Assembly (NCBI GenBank): GCA_012861695.1
Contig: JAAOOA010000399.1
Coordinates: forward strand, 14,863,248 to 14,927,247
DNA from: Trematomus loennbergii
Taxonomy: Eukaryota > Chordata > Actinopteri > Perciformes > Nototheniidae
Direction of reading: 5' to 3'
DNA length: 64,000 bases
Position numbers and translations under genes: made by a program
Notes under the pieces: generated by a model
The model's database searches: none
Told to the model about the DNA's origin: nothing
Seen by the model: only the letters and a program-made list of their open reading frames with translations
In this document: in pieces, positions 20,301 through 33,000 of the stretch
How positions within the stretch are numbered: the stretch's first letter is position 1
How the letters are laid out: every line of letters begins with the position of its first letter

Positions 20301-23300
20301 AAGTCATGGTGTTTGTATCTTCTCATCACAAACAAATATGTTTACATTATGAAGAAAAAAACGTTATTATGGTTACAAAACCATCATTTTTAGCATTTCA
20401 CAAGTTTTTGATTTAGAGTTTCTCTGTTGTTGTTATTATTATTATAACAATTATGTTTGAACTTAGTAGTAACATAATCAACTGTCCTGGCTACTAGATA
20501 TTAGTCTAGAATGATGGATACTAAAAAACTGTTGAATTTAGAATAACCTGAAAGACTTGGGTGTGTGCAAAGTATTTTATCGTCCTTTTAATGGAGAGTA
20601 TCTATATTTCCAAAGAATGAGGAAGATATGAGCTTAAATCTCTCACATGGCCAGAGGCTAAACAAATGAAAGCATCTGGGTAGTATTTTGTTTCTTCTAT
20701 TGGAGCAGAAACAAAAGTTCAGCATCGAGGACCCAAATGTTTAAATGAATTGTGTTCATGAGTTATGATAAACACAGTAATTCTGGGAAACTGTTTTCTG
20801 TTCATAGGGTAGGAAGATAAAAGACAATTTGAGCATCAACAAGAAGCTTGGTGTTTTAGTTTTTAATGTCTTAGCTTACATGAAGAAGTTTGAAACCATA
20901 TACATTATGTATTTTGTGTTTCCTCTATGATAAATTGAGACCTTGGTAGTGCAGAATTTAGCATATTTTATTCAAGAGACGGCAGTTCTAGTCTCACGGT
21001 TGGGGTCACATGCAGTCTAACTCAAGCATCATAAGTATAATCAGCGAGTCAGTAAGTGAGTGACTAATACTGAGTAAACAATTATACTGTGTCAGTTTTC
21101 TCAAGGAGCTTTTTTTATGACTGTCACAACTGTTTTCATTCAAACACAACCATATAACCTTAGAGCAACAATGTTTCCTTTTCAGACCTTCATCAGAAAA
21201 AAGTACCTAAACTAAAAATCATATTTTTTCATTGCACAGCTCTGAATGGTTAGCAGTAATAGTTTTCTGCTACGTCACAAAGATTGTGACCATAGAGGGT
21301 AAAACCAACAAGCCACTCCTTGAAGGTGTGCTTGCTGTGAGGAGTGAGGAGCCTATAAGCAATTTAAGTAAAACAGTGCTATCATTAAAGTGGACTCAGA
21401 GCTCCAGTTAGCAAAAGATCATTTAAATTCAAAACAAAATACAGAAGAAAACAAAGTTAGTTGAATGCCAAGTCAAATCTGGGACTCATCTAGGATCATT
21501 TACACTACAGAATATAAATCAGATCTGCCATGTTGTTTATTTAATTAACAGGGACAGTGCACATAAATCAACATTCCTGTCTAAGTATAATTAACTAAAA
21601 TGAGAAAATCACCTGCTCAGCAAATGAAAATACAGAAGACTTCGAGGGAAATCCTGGTCGCTGAAGATGCACACTGTGATAGATATATGGCCCTGATATG
21701 TAACCTTTGTCACATGTCATTCCTCACTGTGTCATTGCACACTGTCCAATGAAGTAGAAAATAACCACTTCAGTCAGTTAACCCATGTGGAAAGGTTTAT
21801 TTTAGGATGTACTCTGAGTTGATACTTACAATTGACATACAGGCTCAGGCACCGGAAGTCCTGAGACGTATATTATTACCTTTTATGTCTGTGCTATGCA
21901 ATTGATATCATATACAGTAAAAGGTATAGGTAGTTGTTTTTTTACCATTTTTTCATTTTCTTTTCACCATTTCTTACCCACACAACACGGCAGAATGGCC
22001 CTGAGGCAGCTGCTGGCCTTGGACGTTCAGAAAGTCCACATCACCATCACTGTGATATGCAACCCACTGCACACCCTATCCAATATTTAATATCCAATCT
22101 ATACGTGTGGAAAGAAAAACTGGGTCTATAAGTCAATACTCTCAGGTCCAGCAGCTGCTCCACTTGTAGTATTTGCAGCTTTTCTCTCTGGAGGATTTCA
22201 CTTCATGCTGAAGCTTGTGTGGTAAGGTTAAGAAACGACTTTGAGTAAAGTGTTAAGGGCAGAGATATAAATAGATTCCACTAAGGTGAAGGAGAAACCT
22301 TCATCAAGCCAACGCATGCTTGTGAGAGTGGGGAGAGCGCACTTGACTACTGGTGTGAGGCGCCTTTCACCTTGATGAGCACTTTCACCCGGCCTGGGAC
22401 TACTTTCAGGTTTTCCACACACACTCTCACACACACACACACACACACAAAAAAGACAATACAAAGAATCATACTGGCAGTATCATTGCAGTCTTTTATT
22501 TCGTTTTTCGAACGATTACAATTGCTACCTATAAATTCAAATTGACCATATCCTAAGTTTAACCATAAATACGCACGTCAGCTCTATCAATACTTGGAGT
22601 TCTCCACATGCCAAAGCAGTGTGCCTCCGCCTGTAGCAAAAGTGATAGCGGTAACATAATTGCTGAGTGTCTTTGTTGACGATTTAAAACAAAAAATACA
22701 AGCAAAAGTGTCTGCTCTAATGTGAGCTGCAAAGGTTAGCATATAAAAGCAATTTTCACAATAGCAAGACCGTGGTGTAGAATGTTCCCACTGGTAGCAG
22801 GTTCTGGATGCTAGAAGATAATAGTTTCTAGATTGATGTTGGCAGCTTGCATACTGTTTGAAAATGTGAGACAAAAATAAAACCTCTTCCCTGCTTGTCC
22901 AAGTATGTAATGTAAGCGAGGCAGCTAAACAGGGTTATATAAGAACAAAACCATTCTATTGTACATGTTTTACTCATTATGGTTATCACATATTTTGTGT
23001 TTAGAACAATAACAATGTTTTTTCTGGAACCAGACTAAGCTGGAACGCTGCGTTAACAACCAACTCGGTTATCTATAGTTGCCTTTAGTTACCGTACCAG
23101 CTGATTAAATCTGGTTCCAAGAAAGCAAGGTAGTTTACCTCTTTCTGAAATCACAGAGATGGACCATTCAATTACTTAAATGTACAATTGGCAAAGGTGT
23201 TTTTATTGTAAACTATGTGCAATCTGAGAAGAGAGTGGAAAGCTGGAAACAGCAGCAAAAAGGGGCGGGTTTGTGAATGGTTAATTATCCCTTTTGCACA

Positions 23301-23962
23301 TTTATTTACAATAGTACGGCACAGAGCATCCTGAACATGCCTCTGTAATTTCATTACACAGATAACATGCATATTGTGCTCGTCCTTGTGGTATGTTACA
23401 ATATGTTCTCGCATATTCCCTATGACCTAACAGGTTGCATCACAGTCAGGAGAGTTATTGAATCATTTTAGGACAAATACAATAGCTAGATGCTGTTTTA
23501 AGTACAACAATCATATGTGTAAAGCCGTCCAGTTACCGAGGATTTGCATGTTAATATGAGTCTAACTCTTAAAAGGATTAACAGCACTGACACTGAATGG
23601 TCACTGAGCTCTCAAATAACTGTGAAATATGGACACAGTGTAATGTTAAGGCGTGAGTAAGTCGAAAATCTGCAGTAAGCATGCGCATGAGTTCAGGATT
23701 AAGAGTAATCTTGCTTTGTATTGCTCTTGCTCTGTGAACACAATGTGTGGCGTCTTGCAGAGAGTCTTGTTTTTGTCTCAGTGTTTGAATGTGTCTGTGC
23801 TCTCTCTTCATCTCTCTCTTTTATTTTCCTTTCACTGCCGTCACAAAAATGTTAAAAAGTTCACTGTCACTATCACCATGGCAACTGTCAGTTCTGTGAT
23901 GCTGAGACTTGCAGCTGCCTTCTATTCAGGCGTCATTGTTGATTGACTGTGTGTGTGTGTGT

Positions 23963-24025
<63 letters not shown>

Positions 24026-27000
24026 GCGTGTGCGTGGTGCGTGTGCGTGTGCGTGTGCGTGTGCGTGTGCGTGTGCGTGTGCGTGTGCGCGTGCGCGCGT
24101 GCGTGCGTGCGTGCGTGCGTATATAAGTATATGACGTTCTCTGGTTTCTGAAATAAAGAAACTATCCTGGACTGCACGGTTGTGTGAACTGCGTCATACA
24201 GTCATTATTAGACCCTATAGAGGCAATATCCCGGAACTATGTGATAGACCTGCCTCCTTATATATCCGGTACTCTATATACTGTGCAATACATAAGATCC
24301 TTGTGATTTCTTTTTGCAGTGTGTGACTGTTCACCATTGCTTTGTATGTAGTGCAGTGGGTAGACTACCTTGTGGATAAAGTGAGACATTAAATGGATAG
24401 CCCATACAAGGAAAGCTTTTCCCAAATTCCTTCACTGATATTTCCTCAATCCAGAAGTGCCTCTACACAAAAGTGACTAAGCTTGCATTCCCCCCTTGCA
24501 ATAAATGTAGCGTACTCTAAGGTAAAATGTGCGATGAAGACAGCCTCCTTTGGTGGGCTAGACCAGACCATATACTGTTTCTATTTATACAGCCACCATG
24601 GACCAGTCAGAGTTTAAATATAGATGCTGAGTCTGGATTCTCTTCTTCATCTGAAACGCATGAATAATTGAGAGGCAGAGGAGATGAGGGGGGATTCATT
24701 CAGGAAGTGGATGGTCCAGGCATAGATTTCCTACCTATATTAGAAGTTTATGAAATGTGGTGCATGGAAGCATTTCATGAGTGAGGGAAACTTTTGAGGA
24801 AGTCCCCGAAATGTTCTTGTTCCTCATTTGTTCTTTTGCTTCAGTGGAAATGACTGAATAAACAAGAGTCAAATACCATATAGGCTTGCATATATTATTG
24901 ACTGCTGAGGATGATCATTTGAATACTCCTACATAGGCATCTAATCTGTTGAAAATTACGTTATCAGAAGTATGTAGCATAAATGTGGAATATGCTCAGA
25001 GGTGAAGCGAAGTCAGGGCCTGCAATGCAAATGATTACATTGAATTAAATTCACTGATCTAAAGGACATACATCTATCCACTAATGTGACTTTCAGATGA
25101 TCTAAGCAGATGATTCTTAGCCATCATCACACTTACAGAATCAAGACTCAAGACACATAAGGAGAGTCAAAGTGCAGGAGCCCTTATGGTAGATAAGTAA
25201 CATCATGATTATAGGTCACCAGTTACAATCTGCAGGCTTATATGCATTTGTATAGAAAGCACGACTGGCAGTAGCTCCGAGGTAAGTGTTATTCACTTTG
25301 GCAAGATGTGAGAGGTTAAGATAAATGAGGCTCTGCTGTTCAAAGTTACAAGTAGAAGTGATGATAGAGACACTACAGCTGAGTTACTGCAAATGTGTGT
25401 GTGTGTGTGTTTCTAGCTAACATGCTGGGGGAAATGTGGAAGACACAGTCTCCTCCCGTCTCCATGGAAACCCCATCTCTTTCACAGGCAAAGCCCTTCT
25501 ACATTCAGAATCAGGGTGTGAATTATCCCACATAATTTAACGCTCATCGTATTACTCTCAAGCTATCGACCACTAACAGTAACCTCTTGATGAAGATGAA
25601 GATCAATACGGTGATTGTGTGCTGACTGTTAATCCAAACAGCTTAAGCATTTCATGCAATTTTAACAGACTCTCCTTAAGGCAGATAAGTAATTGCATAC
25701 TCTTTCACTTTTAAGAGAACGGTGTGACAAATGCATGGAAAGAAAGCAGCACAGCACCTTACATTTAAATGGCGCTCTGACACAAATAGTAGAACAACCT
25801 GGAGACAGAACGAGACTACAGCAGTACAGATGGTTCAAAGCTGGGTGAGCTTTGAATAAGGTACAAATCAGGGAGAGAAGGACGGAGGGAGGGAGGGAGG
25901 GAGCGGCAGAGAGGAGACTTTGTCAGACTTGCTTTTCACAAGCAGGTCCACGTAGCCACCTCCTGTCGAGCTTCAAGGGGGTTGTCATGGTGACAGTGGC
26001 TGGCAGTCGAGGCTGGGAGAGAGTTGCATGGCATCCCTGTGGCCTCGGAAGTGGCTCAAGGATGATGGGAAAGCAAGTCAGCTAGTCAGGGGGGGATCTT
26101 GGTGTTCTTGGTGCGACCTACATTTACTCACCCAAAAATAAATGAACCCTTTACTCAAACCTTTTTGACCATTCTTTTTTAGTGTTAGGATGTGGAGCCA
26201 TTCTAAGGTAGACCTGTTATTGTGTGTCCCTCTGTGAGTGCTGGCAGAGTTAACAGACAATAGTCTTGGGATTCACAGAGACAGGAGTTTCCACTTCTAA
26301 AGCACAGCGGCATGAACGTATGTTGTTGCTGTTAATGAGAAGGTGCCGGCTGGGGCACTGGGAGTCTGGGAGTTCCTCAGCTGTCTCTTGAGAATACACC
26401 AAATGTAATACAAGGTGAGGCACCCACCTGAGATGTACCTGAGGGGGCTGAACCAAACAAAACATTAAATCAAACATAAAACCAAGTCATCAAGAGGGCC
26501 AAGAGGAAATACGAATAACACACGATCACACGGCCGGTTTGTACTTTGGTTATAAACAAATCTGAGTTTCTGTTGTATTGTTGAATAATTGACTAACTGT
26601 TCCGTTTACATATTCTGTACATCTACTTCTGCTAAAATATGTTTTAGCATTAAGCAATACACCACAATCTTTACTTGGGACCATAACGGCCATGGAGTGT
26701 AAGGAACATAGTCTCACTGTATAATGTGTAAGTGAACTAAAACAAAGCACAAGCATAATTCAGTTTAAAAGCATGTACAGAAACACTTTTTGGGAAAACT
26801 ATGAGAATGAAGAGAGGTGATTGAAGATGAGAAATTATTGTATATGTATATATAAATGTAAATGTAAGTAGGAATAACTTGCATAATGATTTAAAGGACA
26901 ATCATTGATCAAGTAAGGGGTGGGAATTAATAAGCATTTGCTTCCTCCTACTCCCTTTCGGACACATATGATTTATTATTATTATTAATATGAAGACTTT

Positions 27001-30000
27001 TTTTTGTTGAATATATAAATATTTTCATGAATGTGGATAAATACTGTATTTTAACAATACGGTATTCTGTTTTTTTATTTGTTAATCTGTTCGAAATAAA
27101 GATTGAAATGAAAGTGAACTCGTGTAAATTGAGTTACCCTGCTCATTCCTGCCATTACTTCAATCTTGTTTTCCAGCCTCAAACAGCCAAGTGGCCAAAA
27201 GAAACTGGTGATATCGCTTAATTCATGCCAACATTTAGTGGTTTAATACATTTTACACTGAATGTTTTAATCTTAATTAGCTGATTCCTCAGTGTCCCCG
27301 ACATTCCCTCAGTTATGTGCCCACAATCACACCAGCAATTTAACGGTTTAATTTAACATCTTTTATAATACTCTTCTTTTTTGAAAAGAAATACGTCTTC
27401 ACAAAACGTGAAAAGGTTTAAGGTTCCGTCCTTTTTTAGTTTAGTGCTCGGTAGACTGATGAATGGAACAAACCCTGACAAAACCCAATGTAGCACAAAG
27501 AAAATTAATCACAGCTGCTGGGACACAGCCAACACAAAACCAGGCCATCATATCTGAGCGAGAGCTGGTGGCAGAGCAAACAGCAGCAAGTACAACATGG
27601 AATAATTGTAAATGAATAGGTTTTTCTTCTCTAAGAGCCCCAAGTGTACAAAGCTCTGTAGAGCTGTTTTGGTGTATGTATATGTTATCAGTCAATAGTC
27701 CCTGTGCAACGGCTGCCATGTCTGAAGTCTTGTGTCTTCTCCATAAGGAATAATTTCCCTCCCATATGTAACTTAGAGGAGAACCTCACAGGGAAGTGTG
27801 TGTTTGGGTGGTTTTGAGGTCATTCACATTAATTGTGTCCTGGATATCTTTTCAAACAGCCTATTGAGAGTTGGTGTCACCTTGTCCTATAGAAAATGGG
27901 GGGTCTGTGTGAACAAGCGTCTGCTGGGCCACACAATAAGGCCCCGGCTCCACGAGGACAAATACGGCAAAACGCATCGGAGTAACGCAAATGCAACCGC
28001 AAAAAACCTTCCGTCCCCACGCAATATACACCGGATTGTGTCAAGCTCCACGAGACGGCTCCGTTTACATCCAACCGCTGGAAAAGCTGCAGTACATATG
28101 CCGAACCTGTACGTGGTGCTGTAACTTCCTCCACAACAGCAGCAACTTCCTCCACAAAAGCAGCGAAGAAGAATGGTTGTCATGGCTGCCCTTCTGTTTA
28201 TTCCATGGGTGGGGGCCGAGGGATCCGCTCAACGTGTATTAAAGTTTAAATCTTCCGGACAAAATTATAAAAGTGCCGGTCAAAGGTCTTCATTGTTATT
28301 TATTGAGCTTTAAAACAAATGAATAACGACGATATAATGATATATAATCATCAAATACACAGAGCCTGTCTTTTTTTCCTCTCTTCTCACAGCGTCAGTG
28401 TCTGTCTCATGCAGCAGCTGATCCTGTAATGAGTGACCCGACAGTAAAAATGAACATATTTATAACTAGTTTAAACTTTAGGTAGTTTGAGAGGTAATTA
28501 AAATAGCTAAGGGTGATGATCTGACTTGAAGTGTGTGTTTTGCTCCCGCTGCATCACAGCGGCAGGAGCTGCGTGTCTCCGTCCTGTCAGATTAGACTTC
28601 ACTCGCGTTTATGTCCATATCGAGATAAAGATAAATAATCTGAATTCAAGGAGGAGCTCCTGTAGATGTTGCACAAAGAACTGTAGCATGGTCAGTATAG
28701 CGACTGGAGCACGATAGCAACCCTGCGGGGGAGAGGCGGGGCTATGAAAACGAATGACCGTATAGGCGACTCCACGGCCCCGTTGGACCCCCCAGAGCGC
28801 TCTGTTCCCAGATCTATCCACCTTTGGACCCGTTGTCGTTTGCGGGGTCTGTTTCTACGTTTCCCTTACGGCGTCGTGGAGCTTAGAGGGCTATACGCAT
28901 GAGAAATATGCGGATTCAACCAGTTTTCGTCCTCGTGGAGCCGGGGCCTAATATGCCATGAGAGACACAACAGTGTGATCTGGCTTTGTTTAGAGTCACA
29001 GTGGGATTTCCTGTCAATCTGTTTTCTCTCTCGTGTGACGTGTTGTCTTTTCCTCTCCTCTAGATATAAATGTCTCCTTCCTTTCTTCTTGTCCCCCCTT
29101 AAGTAGGCCACCAAGGAGCATTTGTCACTTTTTGTTTCCATACAATCTACTTGCAATAATAGAGTATTCATCATACCTAACTCGGACGACATTAGAGAAC
29201 ATAATTTAGGGTGTGACCCCTATTACCATCTTTATTGTTATACAGTATGTGCCTCTGGGTCCACTGGTAGACTATAAATAGCCTGTAATTGTGTTGACAC
29301 CAATAGAATCATGTCTTGGGCTCCATTCAACCTTTTCCTAGACATGTGCTTTTGTGGTCTCCTTCATCTGCTCTAAGGCTTATCTCAGATTTACAGGGAA
29401 ATAGTTTTATGAAATTAGCAGCCTATGACATTAAAACAACCCAGGATAGAAAGAGATAAAGACAAGCAAGGCTGTGGCATTAGGGACATAGGCCAATGGG
29501 AAATGAATAGGGTTCCCTTGTGGCACTTGACCTTATAACCCTTGATGTTACTTCGTTAGTAACCTTTGTAAAGCTTCTCAATCCTATTACCTCTGCCCTT
29601 TATTTCGTCATGCTCTTCTGTAGTTACAATCTCCAACAGCTCTGAGTTTTGGGATTTGATATAAGCCTCCTTTTACTGAATCATAACAATCCTGTTATGT
29701 CTGGTGCACAATATGTGAACATTTTAATACTATTCTATATAAAAAGAAAAATGTAACCTGTTATTTACTTTGTGCAAATATTTTTCTCTTTATTAACAAC
29801 ATCATTTTCCATTTGCTGCCCCCTCTCCTTCCCCTCAGGTTCGTTAGCTCAACCTTCGCTCTTCGGCCCGGCACCTCTGCTCTCTGCTCTTGATGTGTTT
29901 GATTCTAATAGATTTCCTCTAGGGCAGGAGGAGAGCAGCACAGAGGGGAAGAAAATAAACAGATAGGGTCATTATTCATGTCTGCCGTGACGCTATGGCA

Positions 30001-33000
30001 ACAGTGTCCTCCTGCTCTGATTGGTCGTAGATAAGGTTGCCTCTTTAGCCATCACTTTTACTCCTGGGAGTGGACTCCGAATAATTAGGCCGTTGTCAAG
30101 GCCCGCGTTGTCAATCACCTCCTAACAACCGTTGCTATTGCCCCATTTCTGCTGCTGTGCTTTCATTTCCTCTAGATGATTTACAGGGAAACCCCGCATC
30201 ATGTGCTCTCTGCTGGCTTTCCTGCTTGTTTACTCAACTGGTTTTCTGTTTAACCAGTAGATCCAGGTCATAGATGAGGTTTTGATTAAGCTTGACTAGA
30301 AAAGGGAGGAGGAAAAGATCATTTTTGCACTGTTACATAATTGTAATTAAAACACACAAATGTTATATCATTATATGTATATTTAATGCTACAGGATTTA
30401 TGATTATGTCTTATACTCTGCATTGTTGTCGAAGCTGCGATTGTTTTCGAGGTTTAAAAATAAACTTTTCTCTGATTTAATTCATTTTATAAGATTATTA
30501 CGTCCTCTGTGTGGGCTTTTGCAAAAATTGGCTTTATTCCAGCTACAGTATACCCTCCTACTCATCCTCCAAGTTGTGCTGTTTGGTCCTGTGTTATGGT
30601 TTCTAGGAGTAATTCAGGATTAATATACTAAGTGAAGAATACAGTTAAAAAAGAAGCCTGTTCTTAGTCCACTAAAGGTACAGATGCTCACCTGACAAAC
30701 TACCCTAGCTGAGTTTACTGCTTGATAGTCCGTTTTGGAAGCCTTCAACTAAGGTGCATTAAGAGTGGATAATGGAGACACAACTAAGGCTGAATTTTAG
30801 AGCATACTTCAGTAGAGAAATTCTGCTCACCTTCATTGGAGCATTAGCTTTAATTTTAGTGGATGAAATGTCAAAACATTGTCACCTTATGTGTTAACCT
30901 TTAAACTGTCTGACATCACTGCATGTGTGCATTCAAACAAAGGTTCTTAACTTCAGCATCACATATCAGTTCCTAATCACCAAACAAGCCCTATAAATAA
31001 AAATGACTTATGACTTTGTATGAGCTGTAAGTGGGGTTGATCGGAGGCTGGATTGCCGTGCAACATTCCCTTTGGTATTTCTCACGGTTGAATAAGGAAG
31101 TGTATTCAGATCAAACAAGCTCAAGTTACAGAAATAATATGCTTCAAGAAAACCCAGTGTTTTTTGTGTGTTTACACTATGAATGCTGGATGAGAGGGAA
31201 ACTGTCATACGGTGTTAAAAGAGGTGTAGTCTACCACCACGTACTTGCTTGTTAGCAGGATTGATGGAGTGGGGACGGGGTAGTGTGTGTGCTTGTCGGG
31301 ATGTGTCAGGATACTGTTTTCTTCCAGTTCTCTGCTTTCTGCAGTGAAGTGGATTTTGAGGACATGCTGCTCCTATTACATGTTCATTTTATGTTGTGTT
31401 GGTGCCACTGCAGGTGGAACAAGGGACAGGTAATGGTCCCCTTAGCTCTAAAGAGCCCATTAGAGAGAGAGTAATCTGTGTGAAATATCATGAGGATAAG
31501 GTTTTGTAACCCCAGTTCTGTGATCTCAGACAGAGCCCTGAAGCCATTTCACTTTGCTGTTTTATAGCATTCACCATCACTCATTTAGTGGAAACTGAGT
31601 AGGGTCAGCACTGTATGAAACCAGTAGGCTTGTCTGATTATCTCTGCAGATTCATGCTCATTTTAGTGCGCAGAGGAAAGTGGTTACGATCCCATTCAAG
31701 GCTATGATATAGAACTTTAGTTACGATTCCTAATCTGTTGTGATTTACCATCAATTTGACTTGACTATATCCTGAGATTTTTATGAAAGTATCTTTGCAT
31801 TGTTAATCCAAGATGACTTTTTTTTTTAGTCATGCATTTTACTTGGCTCAAAGGATTGCAATATCTGTTGGCCACTGAGACTAAAATATCTCAACAGCTA
31901 GTAGATGGATTTCCATGAATTCGGCACAGGCATTCATTCCTTCATAAGGATACATTGTAAAAACATTGGGGATATCAAGGTTCTTTATCTGGTGCCATTA
32001 CAAGGTTAAAACAACAAACATGTTTTCAGTAATAACATGGATAGCTGGAAATCTAATGAAATTCCATCAGCTTCAGCCTAACTTTGATTTCAATGCAAAT
32101 AAGCACATGTTAGCATTCCCTTACACACCATCTCTGACAATCTTCAGCCACCTTAAATAACACTTTGCTTTTTTTTAATAAATACCTGGCTCTTGTAGAC
32201 AATGGATATCGTTTTCAACAAGTCAAATATACTGTATTTTGTGATGATTTTGCTTGCGAGTATTAGATGCTAAACATCAACAACACTTCCCACTGAAGCA
32301 AAGTCACTCATGTGGATAAACCTCTTAAGTGAGTCATGAATAAATAAGTGGTCCAAGTCAATCCAATCCATTAGCTCTCAGCAATCACACACTTCACGCA
32401 GTTAGCCATTTATTGAAGTTATGTTTTAAATGGTGAGTGTATTGGAGTGACTTACACATAGCACTTTCATACTGTAATCAGAACCCCTTTAAAAGCAACA
32501 ACTTTGCATTCATTGTATTATGTGTAGGGTGTTATTTACAGACTAAGAAATGTATTATGTGTGCATCTGATATGTAATTTATGTTTTTGTCTGATTTCAT
32601 TCTACGATCCTGCGTCTTTACTCATATTACTTTTATACATTTGTCTTTCAGATCCTGGCCATCATCTCCATTCTCTTTATTGTGCTATCCACCATTGCCT
32701 TGTCTCTGAACACCCTCCCAGAGCTGCAGGAAACAGATGAGTTTGGCCAGTCCTCAGATAACCCACAACTGGCCCACGTGGAAGCTGTATGTATTGCCTG
32801 GTTTACAATGGAGTACCTGCTCCGCTTCCTCTCCTCTCCAAACAAGTGGAAGTTCTTCAAGGGTCCTCTGAATGTCATTGACCTGCTAGCAATTTTGCCC
32901 TACTACGTTACCATCTTCCTGACAGAATCCAACAAGAGTGTGCTGCAATTTCAAAATGTTCGCCGCGTGGTGCAGATTTTTCGGATAATGCGTATCCTGC

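Larger units (their letters stand above)
13301..32651 (+). other. kcnb1: kcnb1 intron (19.3 kb)
   Basis: Single intron splitting T1 from the membrane core, with donor gtaatg and acceptor tgtctttcag. No independent gene was found in either strand; the many short frames do not match anything recognised. It holds CA/TG microsatellites, two MITEs and a LINE tail, listed separately. Other parts look like unique AT-rich DNA. Confidence 0.7.
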
